NCBI RefSeq assembly: GCF_036345255.1
Contig: NZ_CP107783.1
Coordinates: forward strand, 8,177,001 to 8,241,000
Direction: 5' to 3'
DNA: 64,000 nucleotides
Source: Streptomyces sp. NBC_00569
Lineage (GTDB): Bacteria > Actinomycetota > Actinomycetes > Streptomycetales > Streptomycetaceae
Part shown: positions 1-8,985 of the stretch, piece by piece
Position numbering within the stretch: the first letter of the stretch is position 1
Layout: each line of letters opens with the position of its first letter
Program-made: the position numbers and the translations under genes
The notes under the pieces: generated by a model
What the model was told of the DNA's origin: nothing
The model's database searches: none
The model's input: only the letters and a program-made list of their open reading frames with translations

Positions 1-168
1 GGCGCACGTGACGGCCGGACCGTGGCCGAACTCATGTCGTCCGGTCGCAAGGTGCTCACGCGCGACGACGTCATGGAGGGCATCCCCGAGATGATCCACG
101 ATGTGCAGGTCGAGGCGACCTTCCCCGACGGCACCAAGCTCGTCACCGTCCATGACCCGATCGTCTGA
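1..168 (+). CDS. ureA: urease subunit gamma, C-terminal part (partial)
   Basis: The last 55 codons of urease gamma are present; the N-terminal part lies outside the window. The reading frame opens at base 1 and ends in TGA at 166-168. The fragment carries the conserved gamma-subunit tail: [14 protein letters not shown], then the [20 protein letters not shown] ending. In family knowledge, gamma, beta and alpha subunits assemble into the cytoplasmic nickel urease, which hydrolyses urea to ammonia and carbamate. ureB begins 16 bases after the stop, so it is the first gene visible in a ureABCFGD operon. Identity is certain from the match and context; only the missing start limits the call. Confidence 0.95.
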   Translation, partial: GARDGRTVAELMSSGRKVLTRDDVMEGIPEMIHDVQVEATFPDGTKLVTVHDPIV

Positions 169-184
169 CGGGGGGAGCGCTTCC

Positions 185-496
185 ATGATCCCCGGAGAGA
201 TCCTGTTCGCGGACGAGCCCGTCGTGTTCAACGAGGGCCGCGAGGTCACCCGTCTGACCGTGCTCAACGCCGCCGACCGGCCCGTCCAGGTCGGCTCCCA
301 CTACCACTTCGCCGAGGCCAATCCCGGTCTGGAGTTCGACCGTGCCGCAGCGCACGGTCTGCGACTCAACGTCGCCGCAGGGACCGCCGTGCGCTTCGAG
401 CCCGGAATCCCTGTCGACATCGAACTCGTGCCTCTGGCCGGCCGGCGCATCGTGCCCGGTCTGCGGGGCCGGACCGGAGGTGCCCTCGATGGCTGA
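185..496 (+). CDS. ureB: urease subunit beta
   Basis: A 103-residue urease beta subunit of normal family length. The typical beta opening [20 protein letters not shown] is followed by the [19 protein letters not shown] block and the FEPGI segment. The ATG at 185 was chosen because a purine-rich GGGGGGAGCG stretch sits just before it and the family opening begins exactly there; an in-frame extension back to 101 runs through ureA and is not credible. The beta subunit is structural, packing against the catalytic alpha subunit. The stop at 494-496 overlaps the ureC start by 8 bases, which suggests translational coupling. Confidence 0.97.
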   Translation: MIPGEILFADEPVVFNEGREVTRLTVLNAADRPVQVGSHYHFAEANPGLEFDRAAAHGLRLNVAAGTAVRFEPGIPVDIELVPLAGRRIVPGLRGRTGGALDG

Positions 497-2210
497 ACTC
501 TCCCGCGCCGCCTACGCCGACCTGTTCGGCCCCACCACGGGCGACCGCATCCGCCTCGCGGACACCGACCTGCTCATCGAGATCGAGGAGGACCGCTCCG
601 GCGGCCCCGGACTCTCCGGTGACGAGTCGGTCTTCGGCGGCGGCAAGGTGATCCGCGAGTCCATGGGCCAGTCATGCGCTACGCGCGCAGACGGCGCCCC
701 CGACACCGTCATCACCGGCGCCGTGATCATCGACCACTGGGGCATCGTCAAGGCCGACATCGGTATGAGGGACGGCCGGATCACCGCGATCGGCAAGTCC
801 GGAAACCCGGACACGATGGACGGCGTCCACCCCGACCTCGTCATCGGCCCCGAGACCGAGATCCTCGCGGGCAACGGCAAGATCGTCACCGCCGGCGCCA
901 TCGACACCCACATCCACTTCATCTCGCCGACCATCGTCGACGAGGCGCTCGCCTCCGGCGTCACCACGCTCATCGGCGGCGGTACCGGCCCGGCCGAGGG
1001 CTCCAAGGCGACCACGATCACTCCTGGTTCGTGGCATCTTGCCCGCATGTTCGAGGCGATGGAGTCGAGCCCCGTCAACATCGGCTTCCTCGGCAAGGGC
1101 AACACCACGTCCGCCGAGTCGATGTACGCCCAACTGCGCGCGGGCGCCGTCAGTTTCAAGATCCACGAGGACTGGGGCGCGACCCCCGCCGTCATCGACG
1201 CCTGCCTGAACGTCTGTGAGGACACCGGCGCGCAGCTCGCCGTCCACACGGACACCCTGAACGAGGCGGGCTTCGTCGACGCCACCTTCGACGCCGTGGC
1301 CGGCCGCACCCTCCACGCCTTCCACGTCGAGGGCGCGGGCGGCGGGCACGCGCCCGACATGATCACGGCCGTCTCGCTGCCCAACATGCTGCCGAGCTCG
1401 ACCAACCCGACACGGCCGCACACCGTCAACACCGTCGAGGAGCACCTCGACATGCTGATGGTCTGTCACCACCTCAACCCGGCCGTCCCCGAGGACCTGG
1501 CCTTCGCCGAGTCCCGGATCCGGCCCACCACCATCGCGGCCGAGGACGTCCTTCACGACATCGGCGCCATCTCGATCATGTCCTCGGACTCCCAGGCGAT
1601 GGGCCGCGTCGGCGAGGTCGTGCTGCGGACCTGGCAGACCGCCCACGTCATGAAGCGCCGCCGCGGCCAACTCCCCGGCGACACCCGCGCCGACAACCGG
1701 CGCGCCCGTCGCTATGTCGCCAAATACACGATCAACGCGGCCGTCGCACAGGGCATCGACCACGAGATCGGCTCCGTCGAGACCGGCAAACTCGCCGACC
1801 TCGTCCTCTGGGACCCCCAGTTCTTCGGCGTCAAGCCGCAGGTCGTCATCAAGGGCGGCCAGATCGCGTACGCACAGATGGGTGACGCCAACGCGTCGAT
1901 CCCCACACCGCAGCCCGTCCTGCCCCGCCCCATGTTCGGTGCCCACGGCAGGGCCCCCGCCTCGAACTCGTTCTTCTACGTGACGCAGACCGCCCTCGAC
2001 GACGGTCTGCCCGAACGCCTCGGTCTCGACAGGAAGTTCGTGCCGATCCGCTCGACGCGGGGACGCACGAAGGCGGACATGCGGGAGAATGACGCGCTGC
2101 CGCGGGTCGAGGTCGCCCCCGACAGCTTCGCCGTCACCATCGACGGAGAACTCGTCGAGCCCGCGCCCGCCGCCGAACTGCCGCTCGCCCAGCGGTACTT
2201 CCTGTTCTGA
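489..2210 (+). CDS. ureC: urease subunit alpha (catalytic)
   Basis: The 573-residue catalytic subunit carries the di-nickel site. All expected ligands are visible with a +7 offset to the Klebsiella numbering: THIHF (His141, His143), the carbamylated lysine in SFKIHEDWG (Lys224), His253 in [10 protein letters not shown], His279 in [12 protein letters not shown] and an aspartate in SSDSQAMGR (about 367). The catalytic His327 lies in the MVCHHL flap. The ATG at 489 lies inside the end of ureB and gives the family N-terminus ([20 protein letters not shown]); the longer frame back to 342 is a shadow of ureB. The enzyme looks intact and active. It needs UreF/G/D for metallation. Confidence 0.98.
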   Translation: MAELSRAAYADLFGPTTGDRIRLADTDLLIEIEEDRSGGPGLSGDESVFGGGKVIRESMGQSCATRADGAPDTVITGAVIIDHWGIVKADIGMRDGRITAIGKSGNPDTMDGVHPDLVIGPETEILAGNGKIVTAGAIDTHIHFISPTIVDEALASGVTTLIGGGTGPAEGSKATTITPGSWHLARMFEAMESSPVNIGFLGKGNTTSAESMYAQLRAGAVSFKIHEDWGATPAVIDACLNVCEDTGAQLAVHTDTLNEAGFVDATFDAVAGRTLHAFHVEGAGGGHAPDMITAVSLPNMLPSSTNPTRPHTVNTVEEHLDMLMVCHHLNPAVPEDLAFAESRIRPTTIAAEDVLHDIGAISIMSSDSQAMGRVGEVVLRTWQTAHVMKRRRGQLPGDTRADNRRARRYVAKYTINAAVAQGIDHEIGSVETGKLADLVLWDPQFFGVKPQVVIKGGQIAYAQMGDANASIPTPQPVLPRPMFGAHGRAPASNSFFYVTQTALDDGLPERLGLDRKFVPIRSTRGRTKADMRENDALPRVEVAPDSFAVTIDGELVEPAPAAELPLAQRYFLF

Positions 2211-2229
2211 CGGGCCGAGAAGAAGAGTC

Positions 2230-2904
2230 ATGACACGAGCCGCACTACTCGTCCTGGCCGACGGCCGCTTCCCCGCCGGTGGGCATGCCCACTCCGGCGG
2301 GGCGGAGGCCGCCGTCAAGGCGGGACGCATCACCGGCGCGGCGAGCCTGGAGGAATTCTGCCGGGGCCGTCTGCATACCACGGGGCTGGTGTCGGCGTCG
2401 CTGGCCGCCGCCGCCGCGCTCGGCCTCGACCCGGTCACCCTGGACGAGGCCGCTGACGCCCGTACGCCTTCGCCCGCCCTGCGCACCGCGGCGCGCAGGC
2501 TCGGCAGACAGCTCATGCGCGCCGCCCGCGCGGCGTGGCCGCATCCCGAACTCGACGCACTCGCCCGGCGGTTCCCCAAGGGGGCGCACCAGCCGGTGGT
2601 CCTCGGCCTCACCGCGCGGGCCGCGGGACTCGGCCCCGTCGACGCCGCCTACTGCTCCGCGTACGAGAGCGTCAGCGGGCCCGCCACCGCGACGGTCAGG
2701 CTGCTCAGCCTCGATCCGTTCGACGCGACGGCGGGGCTCGCGCGCCTCGCCGACGACATCGACCGCGTCGCGACGGAGGCCGCCGAGGCGGCGGCACGCG
2801 CCGTCACCGAAGGCGTGGATTCACTGCCCGCGGCGTCCGCGCCGCTGCTGGAGGTGGGGGCCGAGGCCCACGCGGCCTGGGCTGTACGCCTGTTCGCGTC
2901 GTAG
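2230..2904 (+). CDS. ureF: urease accessory protein UreF
   Basis: A 224-residue UreF. In the family, UreF is an all-helical adaptor that binds UreD and UreG and gates nickel delivery to apo-urease. It begins [24 protein letters not shown], matching the family DGRFPSGGFAHS-type opening, and is rich in Ala/Arg helices throughout. The ATG at 2230 follows a GAGAAGAAG ribosome-binding stretch and lies 19 bases after the ureC stop. The upstream in-frame extension overlaps ureC and was rejected. The ureG start is 59 bases downstream, the widest gap in the operon. Confidence 0.93.
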   Translation: MTRAALLVLADGRFPAGGHAHSGGAEAAVKAGRITGAASLEEFCRGRLHTTGLVSASLAAAAALGLDPVTLDEAADARTPSPALRTAARRLGRQLMRAARAAWPHPELDALARRFPKGAHQPVVLGLTARAAGLGPVDAAYCSAYESVSGPATATVRLLSLDPFDATAGLARLADDIDRVATEAAEAAARAVTEGVDSLPAASAPLLEVGAEAHAAWAVRLFAS

Positions 2905-2963
2905 GACGCGCACAGGCGCCCCAGGGCGCCCCGTCCTCCACACAGAACGATTGGAGCAACACC

Positions 2964-3641
2964 ATGCACCTCGACCACTCGCACGACGGCCCCGCCGCGG
3001 TCAGCGCCGACGCCCGCCGTCCCGACGGCACCCGCCGTGCCCTGCGTATCGGCCTCGGCGGGCCCGTCGGCTCCGGGAAGACGGCCACCGTCGCCGCGCT
3101 CTGCGGCGCGCTGCGCGACGAGCTGTCCCTCGCCGTCGTGACGAACGACATCTACACACGTGAGGACGCCGAGTTCCTGCTCCGCGAGGCCGTCCTGCCG
3201 CCCGAGCGCATCACCGCCGTGGAGACCGGCGCCTGCCCGCACACCGCCATCCGCGACGACATCTCCGCCAACCTGGAGGCCGTGGAGGACCTGGAGGACG
3301 AGGTCGGGCCGCTCGACCTGATCCTCGTCGAGTCCGGCGGCGACAACCTCACCGCCACGTTCTCGCGCGGTCTCGTCGACGCGCAGGTCTTCGTCATCGA
3401 CGTCGCCGGCGGCGACGACATCCCGCGCAAGGGCGGCCCCGGCGTCACCACCGCCGACCTGCTCGTCATCAACAAGACGGACCTCGCCCCGTACGTCGGC
3501 TCCGACCTCGCCCGGATGTCCGCCGACGCCAAGGCGCAGCGCGCCGAGCTCCCCGTCGTCCTCCAGTCCCTGCGCTCCGCCGAGGGTGTGCGCGAGGTCG
3601 CCGACTGGGTGCGTGGACAGCTCACCGTGTGGACGGCATGA
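2964..3641 (+). CDS. ureG: urease accessory GTPase UreG
   Basis: A 225-residue SIMIBI-class GTPase that powers nickel insertion into urease. The P-loop GPVGSGKT lies at residues 33-40, the nickel-binding Cys-Pro-His motif at 91-93 ([11 protein letters not shown]), and the guanine-specificity NKTD motif follows VTTADLLVI. The short His-rich N-terminus (MHLDHSHDG) may also bind metal, which could matter because no ureE gene follows in this operon. The ATG at 2964 has a GGAG ribosome binding site at 2953-2956. The stop TGA overlaps the ATG of ureD. Confidence 0.97.
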   Translation: MHLDHSHDGPAAVSADARRPDGTRRALRIGLGGPVGSGKTATVAALCGALRDELSLAVVTNDIYTREDAEFLLREAVLPPERITAVETGACPHTAIRDDISANLEAVEDLEDEVGPLDLILVESGGDNLTATFSRGLVDAQVFVIDVAGGDDIPRKGGPGVTTADLLVINKTDLAPYVGSDLARMSADAKAQRAELPVVLQSLRSAEGVREVADWVRGQLTVWTA

Positions 3642-4393
3642 CAGCGGGCGTACGCTCCACGGCCCGCATCACGGCGAGTGACGACGGACGGGGCGGCACC
3701 TGTCTGCCCGTCCTCGACGGAGAGGGCTCCCTGGCCCTGCGCCGCATCCGCTCGACCGGTCCCGACGCGCGCGTCATGCTCGTCGGCGCGATGAGCGGGC
3801 CGCTCGGCGGCGACCACATGACGGTCGAGGCGCACGCGACGGCCGGTGCCCGCCTGCGCATCGGGTCCGTCGCCGCGACGATCGCCCTGCCCGGCCAGAC
3901 CAAGGGCGAGGCGCGCTACGACGTCCGTCTCACGGTCGACGACGGGGCCGAACTGCGGTGGCTGCCCGAGCAGTTGATCTCGGCCTGCGAGAGCGACCTG
4001 CGCGTCACCACGCGGGCCGAGCTCGCGCCGGGCGCCCGGCTCGTGCTGCGTGAGGAGCAGGTGCTCGGCCGCACCGCGGAGGTGCCCGGCCGGCTCACCA
4101 GCCGGCTCACCGTCCACCGCGCGGGCAGGCCACTGCTCGACCAGGAGCTGGCCTGCGGTCCCGGCGCGCCCGGCGGCTGGGACGGCCCCGCCGTGCTCGG
4201 GGGACACCGGGCGCTCGGTCAACTCGTGTTCGTGAAGCCCAAGTTCGAGAAGGACAGGCCGCCTCCCGCGCTGCTGGGCGAGAACGCCGCGCTGACGCCG
4301 CTCGCCGGGCCCGCGGTCCTGGTCACGGCCCTCGCGTCCGACGCGCTGCGGCTGCGCGGAACACTCGACGACGCCCTGCGTCGCCTGGCCTGA
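3638..4393 (+). CDS. ureD: urease accessory protein UreD (UreH)
   Basis: A 251-residue UreD scaffold, last gene of the urease operon. In the family, UreD binds apo-urease and forms the UreD-UreF-UreG activation complex. Typical features are the beta-rich body and the segments [17 protein letters not shown] and [17 protein letters not shown]. The ATG at 3638 overlaps the ureG stop as ATGA, the usual coupling; a GTG three codons upstream at 3629 is the alternative. No strong hairpin follows. With ureA-B-C-F-G-D complete and no ureE visible, nickel delivery probably relies on the His-rich UreG end or on other metallochaperones (inference). Confidence 0.92.
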   Translation: MTAGVRSTARITASDDGRGGTCLPVLDGEGSLALRRIRSTGPDARVMLVGAMSGPLGGDHMTVEAHATAGARLRIGSVAATIALPGQTKGEARYDVRLTVDDGAELRWLPEQLISACESDLRVTTRAELAPGARLVLREEQVLGRTAEVPGRLTSRLTVHRAGRPLLDQELACGPGAPGGWDGPAVLGGHRALGQLVFVKPKFEKDRPPPALLGENAALTPLAGPAVLVTALASDALRLRGTLDDALRRLA

Positions 4394-4596
4394 GAGAGGG
4401 CCCGAGGGGGCCCGGCCGGTCCGAACCAAACGACCGTACGGGCCCATTCCGCTCACCGGGACGAGTTATACCGTTTATCGGATTGGTAAAGAACGTCAAC
4501 TGTCTCTGTTGTCAGGGACGGTGCAGGCGCAAGGATCCCCGTACTGATCGAGAACCCGATCGAAGTAATGATCGAATCGATGTACGGAGGCCTCAG
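4394..4596 (+). other. intergenic region, probable tap promoter
   Basis: About 200 bases lie between the urease operon and tap. The stretch is locally AT-richer (GTTATACCGTTTATCGGATT near 4466-4485) than the surroundings, as expected for a promoter. It also contains ATCGA-rich repeats near 4549-4580 (GATCGAGAACCCGATCGAAG, then ATCGAATCGAT). No experimentally anchored motif is recognisable. I infer that the tap promoter lies here but cannot place its hexamers. Confidence 0.4.
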
Positions 4597-6201
4597 TTGA
4601 GACGGACTCGACTTACCAGTCGAAGCAGCCGGACGGCGGTGATCGGCTCCGCCGGAACCCTGGTGGCGGCGACCCTGATTGCCGGAGCGATGGCGGCGCC
4701 GGTGGCGAGCGCGGACTCCCGGACCGGCCAGGACCGTGAGGCCCGTGGTGCGGCCGTCGCGGCGGCCCGTGCCGCCAAGGCCGGCATCGACTGGAAGGAC
4801 TGCCCTGCCGACTGGGGCATAGCCAAGCCCATCCAGTGCGGCTGGGTGACGGTGCCGCTCGACTACGCGAAGCCGTACGGCAAGCAGATCAAGCTGGCCG
4901 TCGACCGCATAGGCTCCACCGGCACCAAGGACGAGCGCCAGGGCGCCCTCGTCTACAACCCGGGCGGCCCCGGCGGCTCCGGCATGCGCTTCCCGGCGCG
5001 CGTGACCACCAAGAACCCGCTGTGGACGAAGACTTCGAAGGCATACGACTTCGTCGGCTTCGACCCGCGCGGCGTCGGCCACTCGGCGCCGATCTCCTGC
5101 ATCGACCCGCAGGAGTTCGTGAAGGCTCCCAAGGCCGATCCGGTCCCCGACTCCGAGGCCGACAAGCTCGCCCAGCGCAAGCTCGCCAAGGAGTACGCGG
5201 ACGGCTGCGCCGAGCGCAGTGGCGACATGCTGCCGCAGATGACCACGCCGAACACCGCGCGTGACCTCGACGTCATCCGCGCCGCCCTCGGCGAGAAGAA
5301 GCTCAACTACCTGGGCGTCTCCTACGGCACGTACCTGGGCGCCGTCTACGGCACGCTCTTCCCGGGCCACGTCCGCCGCATGGTCGTCGACAGCGTCGTA
5401 GACCCGTCGCGCGACAACATCTGGTACGAGGCCAACCTCGGCCAGGACGTCGCCTTCCAGGGCCGCTGGAACGACTGGACGTCGTGGGTGGCGAAGAACG
5501 ACGCCTCCTTCCACCTCGGTGACACGCAGGCCAAGGTCGAGGCCCAGTGGCTGAAGCTGCGCGCCGCCGCGAAGAAGAACCCCATCGGCGGCGTCGTCGG
5601 CCCCGCCGAGCTGATCGGCTTCTTCCAGAGCGCCCCGTACTACGACTCGTCGTGGGTGCCGGTCGCGCAGGTGTGGAGCAAGTACGTCGCCGGGGACACC
5701 CAGGCGCTCGTCGACGCCGCGGCCCCCGACATGTCGGACACCGCGGGCAACGCCGCGTCGGAGAACGGCAACGCGGTCTACACCGCCGTCGAGTGCGCCG
5801 ACGCCCAGTGGCCCACCAGCTGGAACAAGTGGGACCGCGACAACACGCGGCTGCACAAGGACTACCCGTTCATGACGTGGGCGAACGCGTGGATGAACCT
5901 GCCGTGCGCCACCTGGCCCACCAAGCAGCAGACCCCCGTGAACGTGAAGACCGGCAAGGGCCTGCCCGCCGTTCTGATCGTCCAGTCCACCCGTGACGCG
6001 GCCACCCCCTACAAGGGCGCCGTCGAACTGCACCAGCGTTTCAAGGGCTCGCGCCTGATCACCGAGAAGGACGCGGGCTCCCACGGTGTCACCGGCCTGA
6101 CCAACCCGTGCATCAACGACCGGGTCGACACCTACCTGCTCACCGGCAAGACGGACAGCAAGGACGTGACCTGCACCCCGCACGCCACGCCCAAGCCGTA
6201 A
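4597..6201 (+). CDS. tap: secreted tripeptidyl aminopeptidase (S33, TAP/Slp family)
   Basis: A 534-residue secreted alpha/beta-hydrolase that removes tripeptides from protein N-termini. It has a positively charged start (MRRTRLTSRSSR), a hydrophobic core and an Ala-x-Ala cleavage region (APVASADS). The S33 features are an oxyanion segment YNPGGPGGSGM, the GFDPRGVGHS block, nucleophile Ser242 in GVSYGTYLG, Asp467 in STRDAATPY and His496 in AGSHGV. The start is TTG at 4597, chosen because GGAGG lies at 4586-4590 and because it gives a proper signal peptide; the longer in-frame opening has none. A 16-bp hairpin follows. The same gene flanks urease in S. coelicolor, from memory. Confidence 0.9.
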   Translation: MRRTRLTSRSSRTAVIGSAGTLVAATLIAGAMAAPVASADSRTGQDREARGAAVAAARAAKAGIDWKDCPADWGIAKPIQCGWVTVPLDYAKPYGKQIKLAVDRIGSTGTKDERQGALVYNPGGPGGSGMRFPARVTTKNPLWTKTSKAYDFVGFDPRGVGHSAPISCIDPQEFVKAPKADPVPDSEADKLAQRKLAKEYADGCAERSGDMLPQMTTPNTARDLDVIRAALGEKKLNYLGVSYGTYLGAVYGTLFPGHVRRMVVDSVVDPSRDNIWYEANLGQDVAFQGRWNDWTSWVAKNDASFHLGDTQAKVEAQWLKLRAAAKKNPIGGVVGPAELIGFFQSAPYYDSSWVPVAQVWSKYVAGDTQALVDAAAPDMSDTAGNAASENGNAVYTAVECADAQWPTSWNKWDRDNTRLHKDYPFMTWANAWMNLPCATWPTKQQTPVNVKTGKGLPAVLIVQSTRDAATPYKGAVELHQRFKGSRLITEKDAGSHGVTGLTNPCINDRVDTYLLTGKTDSKDVTCTPHATPKP

Positions 6202-6225
6202 CCACCGTCTGACGGCAGCCCCTTT

Positions 6226-6259
6226 GCCGGCCCGGCCCCCGCTCGGGGGCCGGGCCGGC
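6226..6259. terminator. bidirectional terminator hairpin, 16-bp perfect stem
   Basis: Arms at 6226-6241 and 6244-6259 are perfectly complementary with a 2-base loop. The hairpin sits 24 bases after the tap stop and 10 bases before the stop of the convergent epimerase gene, so it can serve both. It lacks a U-tract, as is common in Streptomyces. Confidence 0.8.
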
Positions 6260-6268
6260 ACCGTGCGG

Positions 6269-7306
6269 TCAGCCGCGCCGCGCCAGCCACGCGTCCTCGG
6301 CCGCGTAGTCGAAGAGCCCCGTCGTGTAGTTCCGCACCATCGTCGGGAACGCCTCCTCCCAGCCTCGCCCCGCGCTCAGCCGCTCGGTCAGCCAGCCCAC
6401 CGTCCCCGGCAGCGACGCGCTGTACGTCGTCACCGCGCGATAGCCCAACTCCCGCTCCGCGGCGGCCATGTCGTACACGACGGGATGCGCGATGGACCAC
6501 GGGGTGTCACCCACATTCGGCTCCGGAGGCGCACCGTCCACCAGGACGGTCTCCGTCTCGACCCCCATCACGGCGTCGATCTCCGCCCCGATCTCCGCGA
6601 TCGTCGGTGCCTCGGGGTCGCCGGCGTTCAGGACCCGCGAACCGGGCCGCGCCGCGGCGAGCCGCACCAGCTCGGCGAGGTTGTTCACGCTGACCGGATG
6701 GAACCGGCTCCGCCCGCCGTAGGCCAGCACGCGCGTACGGCGGCCGTCCAGATTCCGCTTCACGAAGTACAGCTCGCGCGGCGTGCGGCAGTGCGGCCCG
6801 TGCACAGCGCCCGCGCGCAGGAGCGTCGCCGGCAGCCGGCCGCCCAGCGCGAGCAGCTCCCGCTCCAGCCCGGCCTTCCGCGTGCTGTACGTCGCCTCGC
6901 CGGGTGCGACCGTCCGCTGGGTCTCCGGGATGGGTACCGGATACGCGGGCGCCCCGTCCGGCTCGCCCTGCGTGTCGAAGCCGCGCCCCTTGTCGTCCTC
7001 GTAGACGGACCCGCTGGAGATCACCACCGCGGAACCGATCCGGCCGGCGAACGAGGCCAGCTGTCGCGCGTGGGCCGAGCCGTACGCCACAGCGTCCACG
7101 ACCGCGTCGACGCCGTCCCCGAGCAGCGCGCCGAGCGCGCCGTCGTCCTCCCGGTCGGCGCGGGATTCCCGCACGTCCCCCGGCCAGCTTGCGTCGCGCC
7201 CGCCGCCGCGGGAGACCGCCGTCACCGCCCAGCCGTCCTCCGCGAGCGCCCGCACCGCCGCGCGCCCGATCTGCCCCGTAGCCCCGATCACCACCGCAGT
7301 CCTCAT
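6269..7306 (-). CDS. NAD-dependent epimerase/dehydratase family protein
   Basis: A 345-residue extended short-chain dehydrogenase. The dinucleotide-binding motif GATGQIG is at residues 7-13, immediately after a beta strand (MRTAVVI), and the catalytic-type Tyr-x3-Lys pair is in TYSTRKAGLERE. This is the NAD-dependent nucleotide-sugar epimerase-like fold; the substrate cannot be told. The ATG at 7306 was chosen because it puts the Rossmann motif at the usual distance from the N-terminus; an in-frame TTG at 7348 would add 14 residues. No strong ribosome binding site precedes 7306. It is convergent with tap and downstream of a PlsC-type gene on the same strand. Confidence 0.8.
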   Translation of the reverse strand: MRTAVVIGATGQIGRAAVRALAEDGWAVTAVSRGGGRDASWPGDVRESRADREDDGALGALLGDGVDAVVDAVAYGSAHARQLASFAGRIGSAVVISSGSVYEDDKGRGFDTQGEPDGAPAYPVPIPETQRTVAPGEATYSTRKAGLERELLALGGRLPATLLRAGAVHGPHCRTPRELYFVKRNLDGRRTRVLAYGGRSRFHPVSVNNLAELVRLAAARPGSRVLNAGDPEAPTIAEIGAEIDAVMGVETETVLVDGAPPEPNVGDTPWSIAHPVVYDMAAAERELGYRAVTTYSASLPGTVGWLTERLSAGRGWEEAFPTMVRNYTTGLFDYAAEDAWLARRG

Positions 7307-7381
7307 GACCGGACCGTACGCCGCGAGGAGGCCTCGCTCCCAGGGCAATACGCGGTGCGCAGAAACCGCCGGTCGCCGCTC

Positions 7382-8104
7382 TCAGCTCAGCGGCATCCGC
7401 GGGAACTTCCGTGCCTTCTCCTTGGCCGCTTCGGCCTCGGCCTTGACGTCGGCCGCGTACTTGTCGACGTACTCCTGGCCGGACAGACCGAGGATCGCGT
7501 ACATGATCTCGTCCGTGACCGCGCGGAGGATCGCCTTCTCGCCCTCCATGCCCGCGTAGCGCGAGAAGTCCAGGGGCTCGCCGAAGCGGATCGTCACACG
7601 GTGGAGGTTCGGGATGACCTGGCCGGGCGGCTGCGCCTCGAAGGTGCCGATCATCGCGCAGGGGATCACCGGGACCTGCCCCTTGAGGGCCATCGCGGCC
7701 ACGCCGACCTTGCCCTTGTAGAGCCGCCCGTCGTGCGAGCGCGTGCCCTCCGGGTAGATCCCGAGCAGCTCGTCCTTGCTCAGCACGCCGAGGCCCTCGC
7801 GGATCGCCGCCTGACCCGCCTCCTTGCCGGAGCGGTCCACGGGGATCTGGCCGGCGCTGCGGAAGAAGGCGGCCGTCAGCCGGCCCTTGATGCCGGGCCC
7901 CGTGAAGTACTCCGCCTTCGCCAGGAACGTGATGCGCCGCTTCAGGATGGCCGGCATCAGGAAGTGGTCCGAGAACGACAGGTGATTGCCCGCGATGATC
8001 GCCGCGCCCGACTCCGGCACGTGTTCGAGCCCCTCGATCCGGGGCCGGAACACCAGCCGCAGCAGTGGGCCCAGAATCACGTACTTGAGCAGTCGGTAGA
8101 ACAT
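7382..8104 (-). CDS. lysophospholipid acyltransferase (PlsC-like, 1-acylglycerol-3-phosphate acyltransferase)
   Basis: A 240-residue PlsC-fold acyltransferase that transfers fatty acyl chains to lysophosphatidate or related acceptors at the membrane. The family blocks are block I NHLSFSDH (His41-x4-Asp46), block III YPEGTRSHDG and block IV VPVIPCAMIGT. The N-terminus (MFYRLLKYVILGPLLRLVF) is a membrane-association helix. The ATG at 8104 begins that helix; the much longer frame to 8947 runs through the SSI gene on the other strand and is a shadow. It is divergent from the SSI gene. The exact acceptor specificity is unknown. Confidence 0.9.
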   Translation of the reverse strand: MFYRLLKYVILGPLLRLVFRPRIEGLEHVPESGAAIIAGNHLSFSDHFLMPAILKRRITFLAKAEYFTGPGIKGRLTAAFFRSAGQIPVDRSGKEAGQAAIREGLGVLSKDELLGIYPEGTRSHDGRLYKGKVGVAAMALKGQVPVIPCAMIGTFEAQPPGQVIPNLHRVTIRFGEPLDFSRYAGMEGEKAILRAVTDEIMYAILGLSGQEYVDKYAADVKAEAEAAKEKARKFPRMPLS

Positions 8105-8293
8105 GCTGGGCCGCCTTCCCCGTGGATCCAGATGCGTGCGCACAGTAACCAATCGGCGGCCCGCGCGCGAGAGCCCGTTCGGGCCTCGCCGGACCTCCGG
8201 CCGGGGGACCGCGCGGCGCGTCCGCTTGGTGTCCGTACGGTGCAGGGAGTGCCCTGGCCTCCCTGCGTCCCGCACCCTCACCGGAGGTCCAGC

Positions 8294-8704
8294 ATGCGTC
8301 CGCTCGTTCTCGTCGCCGCGGCCCTCACGGCCCCCGCCGCGGCGCTCACCGTCCTCGCCGCGGCCGGCCCCGCCCGCGCCGTCGCCACCGACCCGCCCGA
8401 GCCCCAGGGGGTCTTCCTCACGGTCTCCGGGGACCAGGGCTCGTGGATGCGCGGTGAGCTCCTGCGCTGCGAGCCGGAGGCGTGGGGACACCACCCGCAC
8501 GCGTCCGAAGCGTGCGGCGCACTCGACAGGGCGCACGGGAATCTGGACGCGCTCGTCGCGGATCCGGAGATGTGCACCCAGGTCTACGCCCCGGTCACCG
8601 TGAGTGCGAACGGCACGTACGGCGGCAAGCAGGTCACGTGGCAGAAGACGTTCGCCAACGCGTGCACGATGGAAGCGTCGACCGGATACGTCTTCCGCTT
8701 CTGA
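8294..8704 (+). CDS. SSI-family (subtilisin inhibitor-like) secreted protease inhibitor with Gln at P1
   Basis: A 136-residue secreted inhibitor with a signal peptide (MRPLVLVAAA..., cleavage likely after AGPARA near residue 29) and about 107 mature residues, the usual SSI size. The four cysteines at 59, 74, 94 and 124 fit the two SSI disulfides (Cys35-50 and 71-101). The reactive loop reads MCTQVYAPV, aligned with MCPMVYDPV of SSI, so P1 is Gln96 where Met, Lys or Arg are usual. The end GYVFRF matches the SSI VFAF terminus. The ATG at 8294 follows GGAGG at 8283-8287. Family role: inhibits extracellular serine proteases; the target here is uncertain because of the P1 change. Confidence 0.9.
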   Translation: MRPLVLVAAALTAPAAALTVLAAAGPARAVATDPPEPQGVFLTVSGDQGSWMRGELLRCEPEAWGHHPHASEACGALDRAHGNLDALVADPEMCTQVYAPVTVSANGTYGGKQVTWQKTFANACTMEASTGYVFRF

Positions 8705-8742
8705 GGCCCGGGACCCGCTCTCGCGCGGCACCGCGCCAGGCG

Positions 8743-8901
8743 TCAGGTGCTGCGCGACGCGGCCATCCCGAGGGTGAGCAGACCGAGCACGACCCAGCCG
8801 AACCACAGCCAGCCGTTGCTCCCGAGTGCCACTGTGTAGGCCGTCACCGCGACGAGGGAGCCGACGGTGAGCACCCCCATCGTCTTCATCGATCCGGGCA
8901 T
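8743..8901 (-). CDS. small membrane protein, 52 residues, unknown function
   Basis: A short gene with an excellent GGGAGGAGGCGGGCA ribosome binding stretch directly upstream of its ATG at 8901. The product starts MPGSMKTMGVLTVGSLVAV and has two hydrophobic segments (LTVGSLVAVTAYTVAL and LWFGWVVLGLLTLGMAA) joined by a short GSNGW turn, ending SRST. It therefore looks like a two-helix membrane protein. It lies 84 bases downstream of the CtaG-like gene on the same strand and could be cotranscribed with it. I do not recognise a characterised family. A link to oxidase biogenesis is a guess from position only. Confidence 0.7.
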   Translation of the reverse strand: MPGSMKTMGVLTVGSLVAVTAYTVALGSNGWLWFGWVVLGLLTLGMAASRST

Positions 8902-8985
8902 TGCCCGCCTCCTCCCGGCAACCCGGACGGCGCAGCGCCCGGACCACGGCTGAACACCATGGTCACCCCTCAGGGGCGCCGGGCG

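Noticed and set aside
512..2612. Long minus-strand open frames opposite ureC and ureF
   Set aside because: They oppose genes with fully conserved urease motifs, and their composition is that of GC-rich shadow frames.
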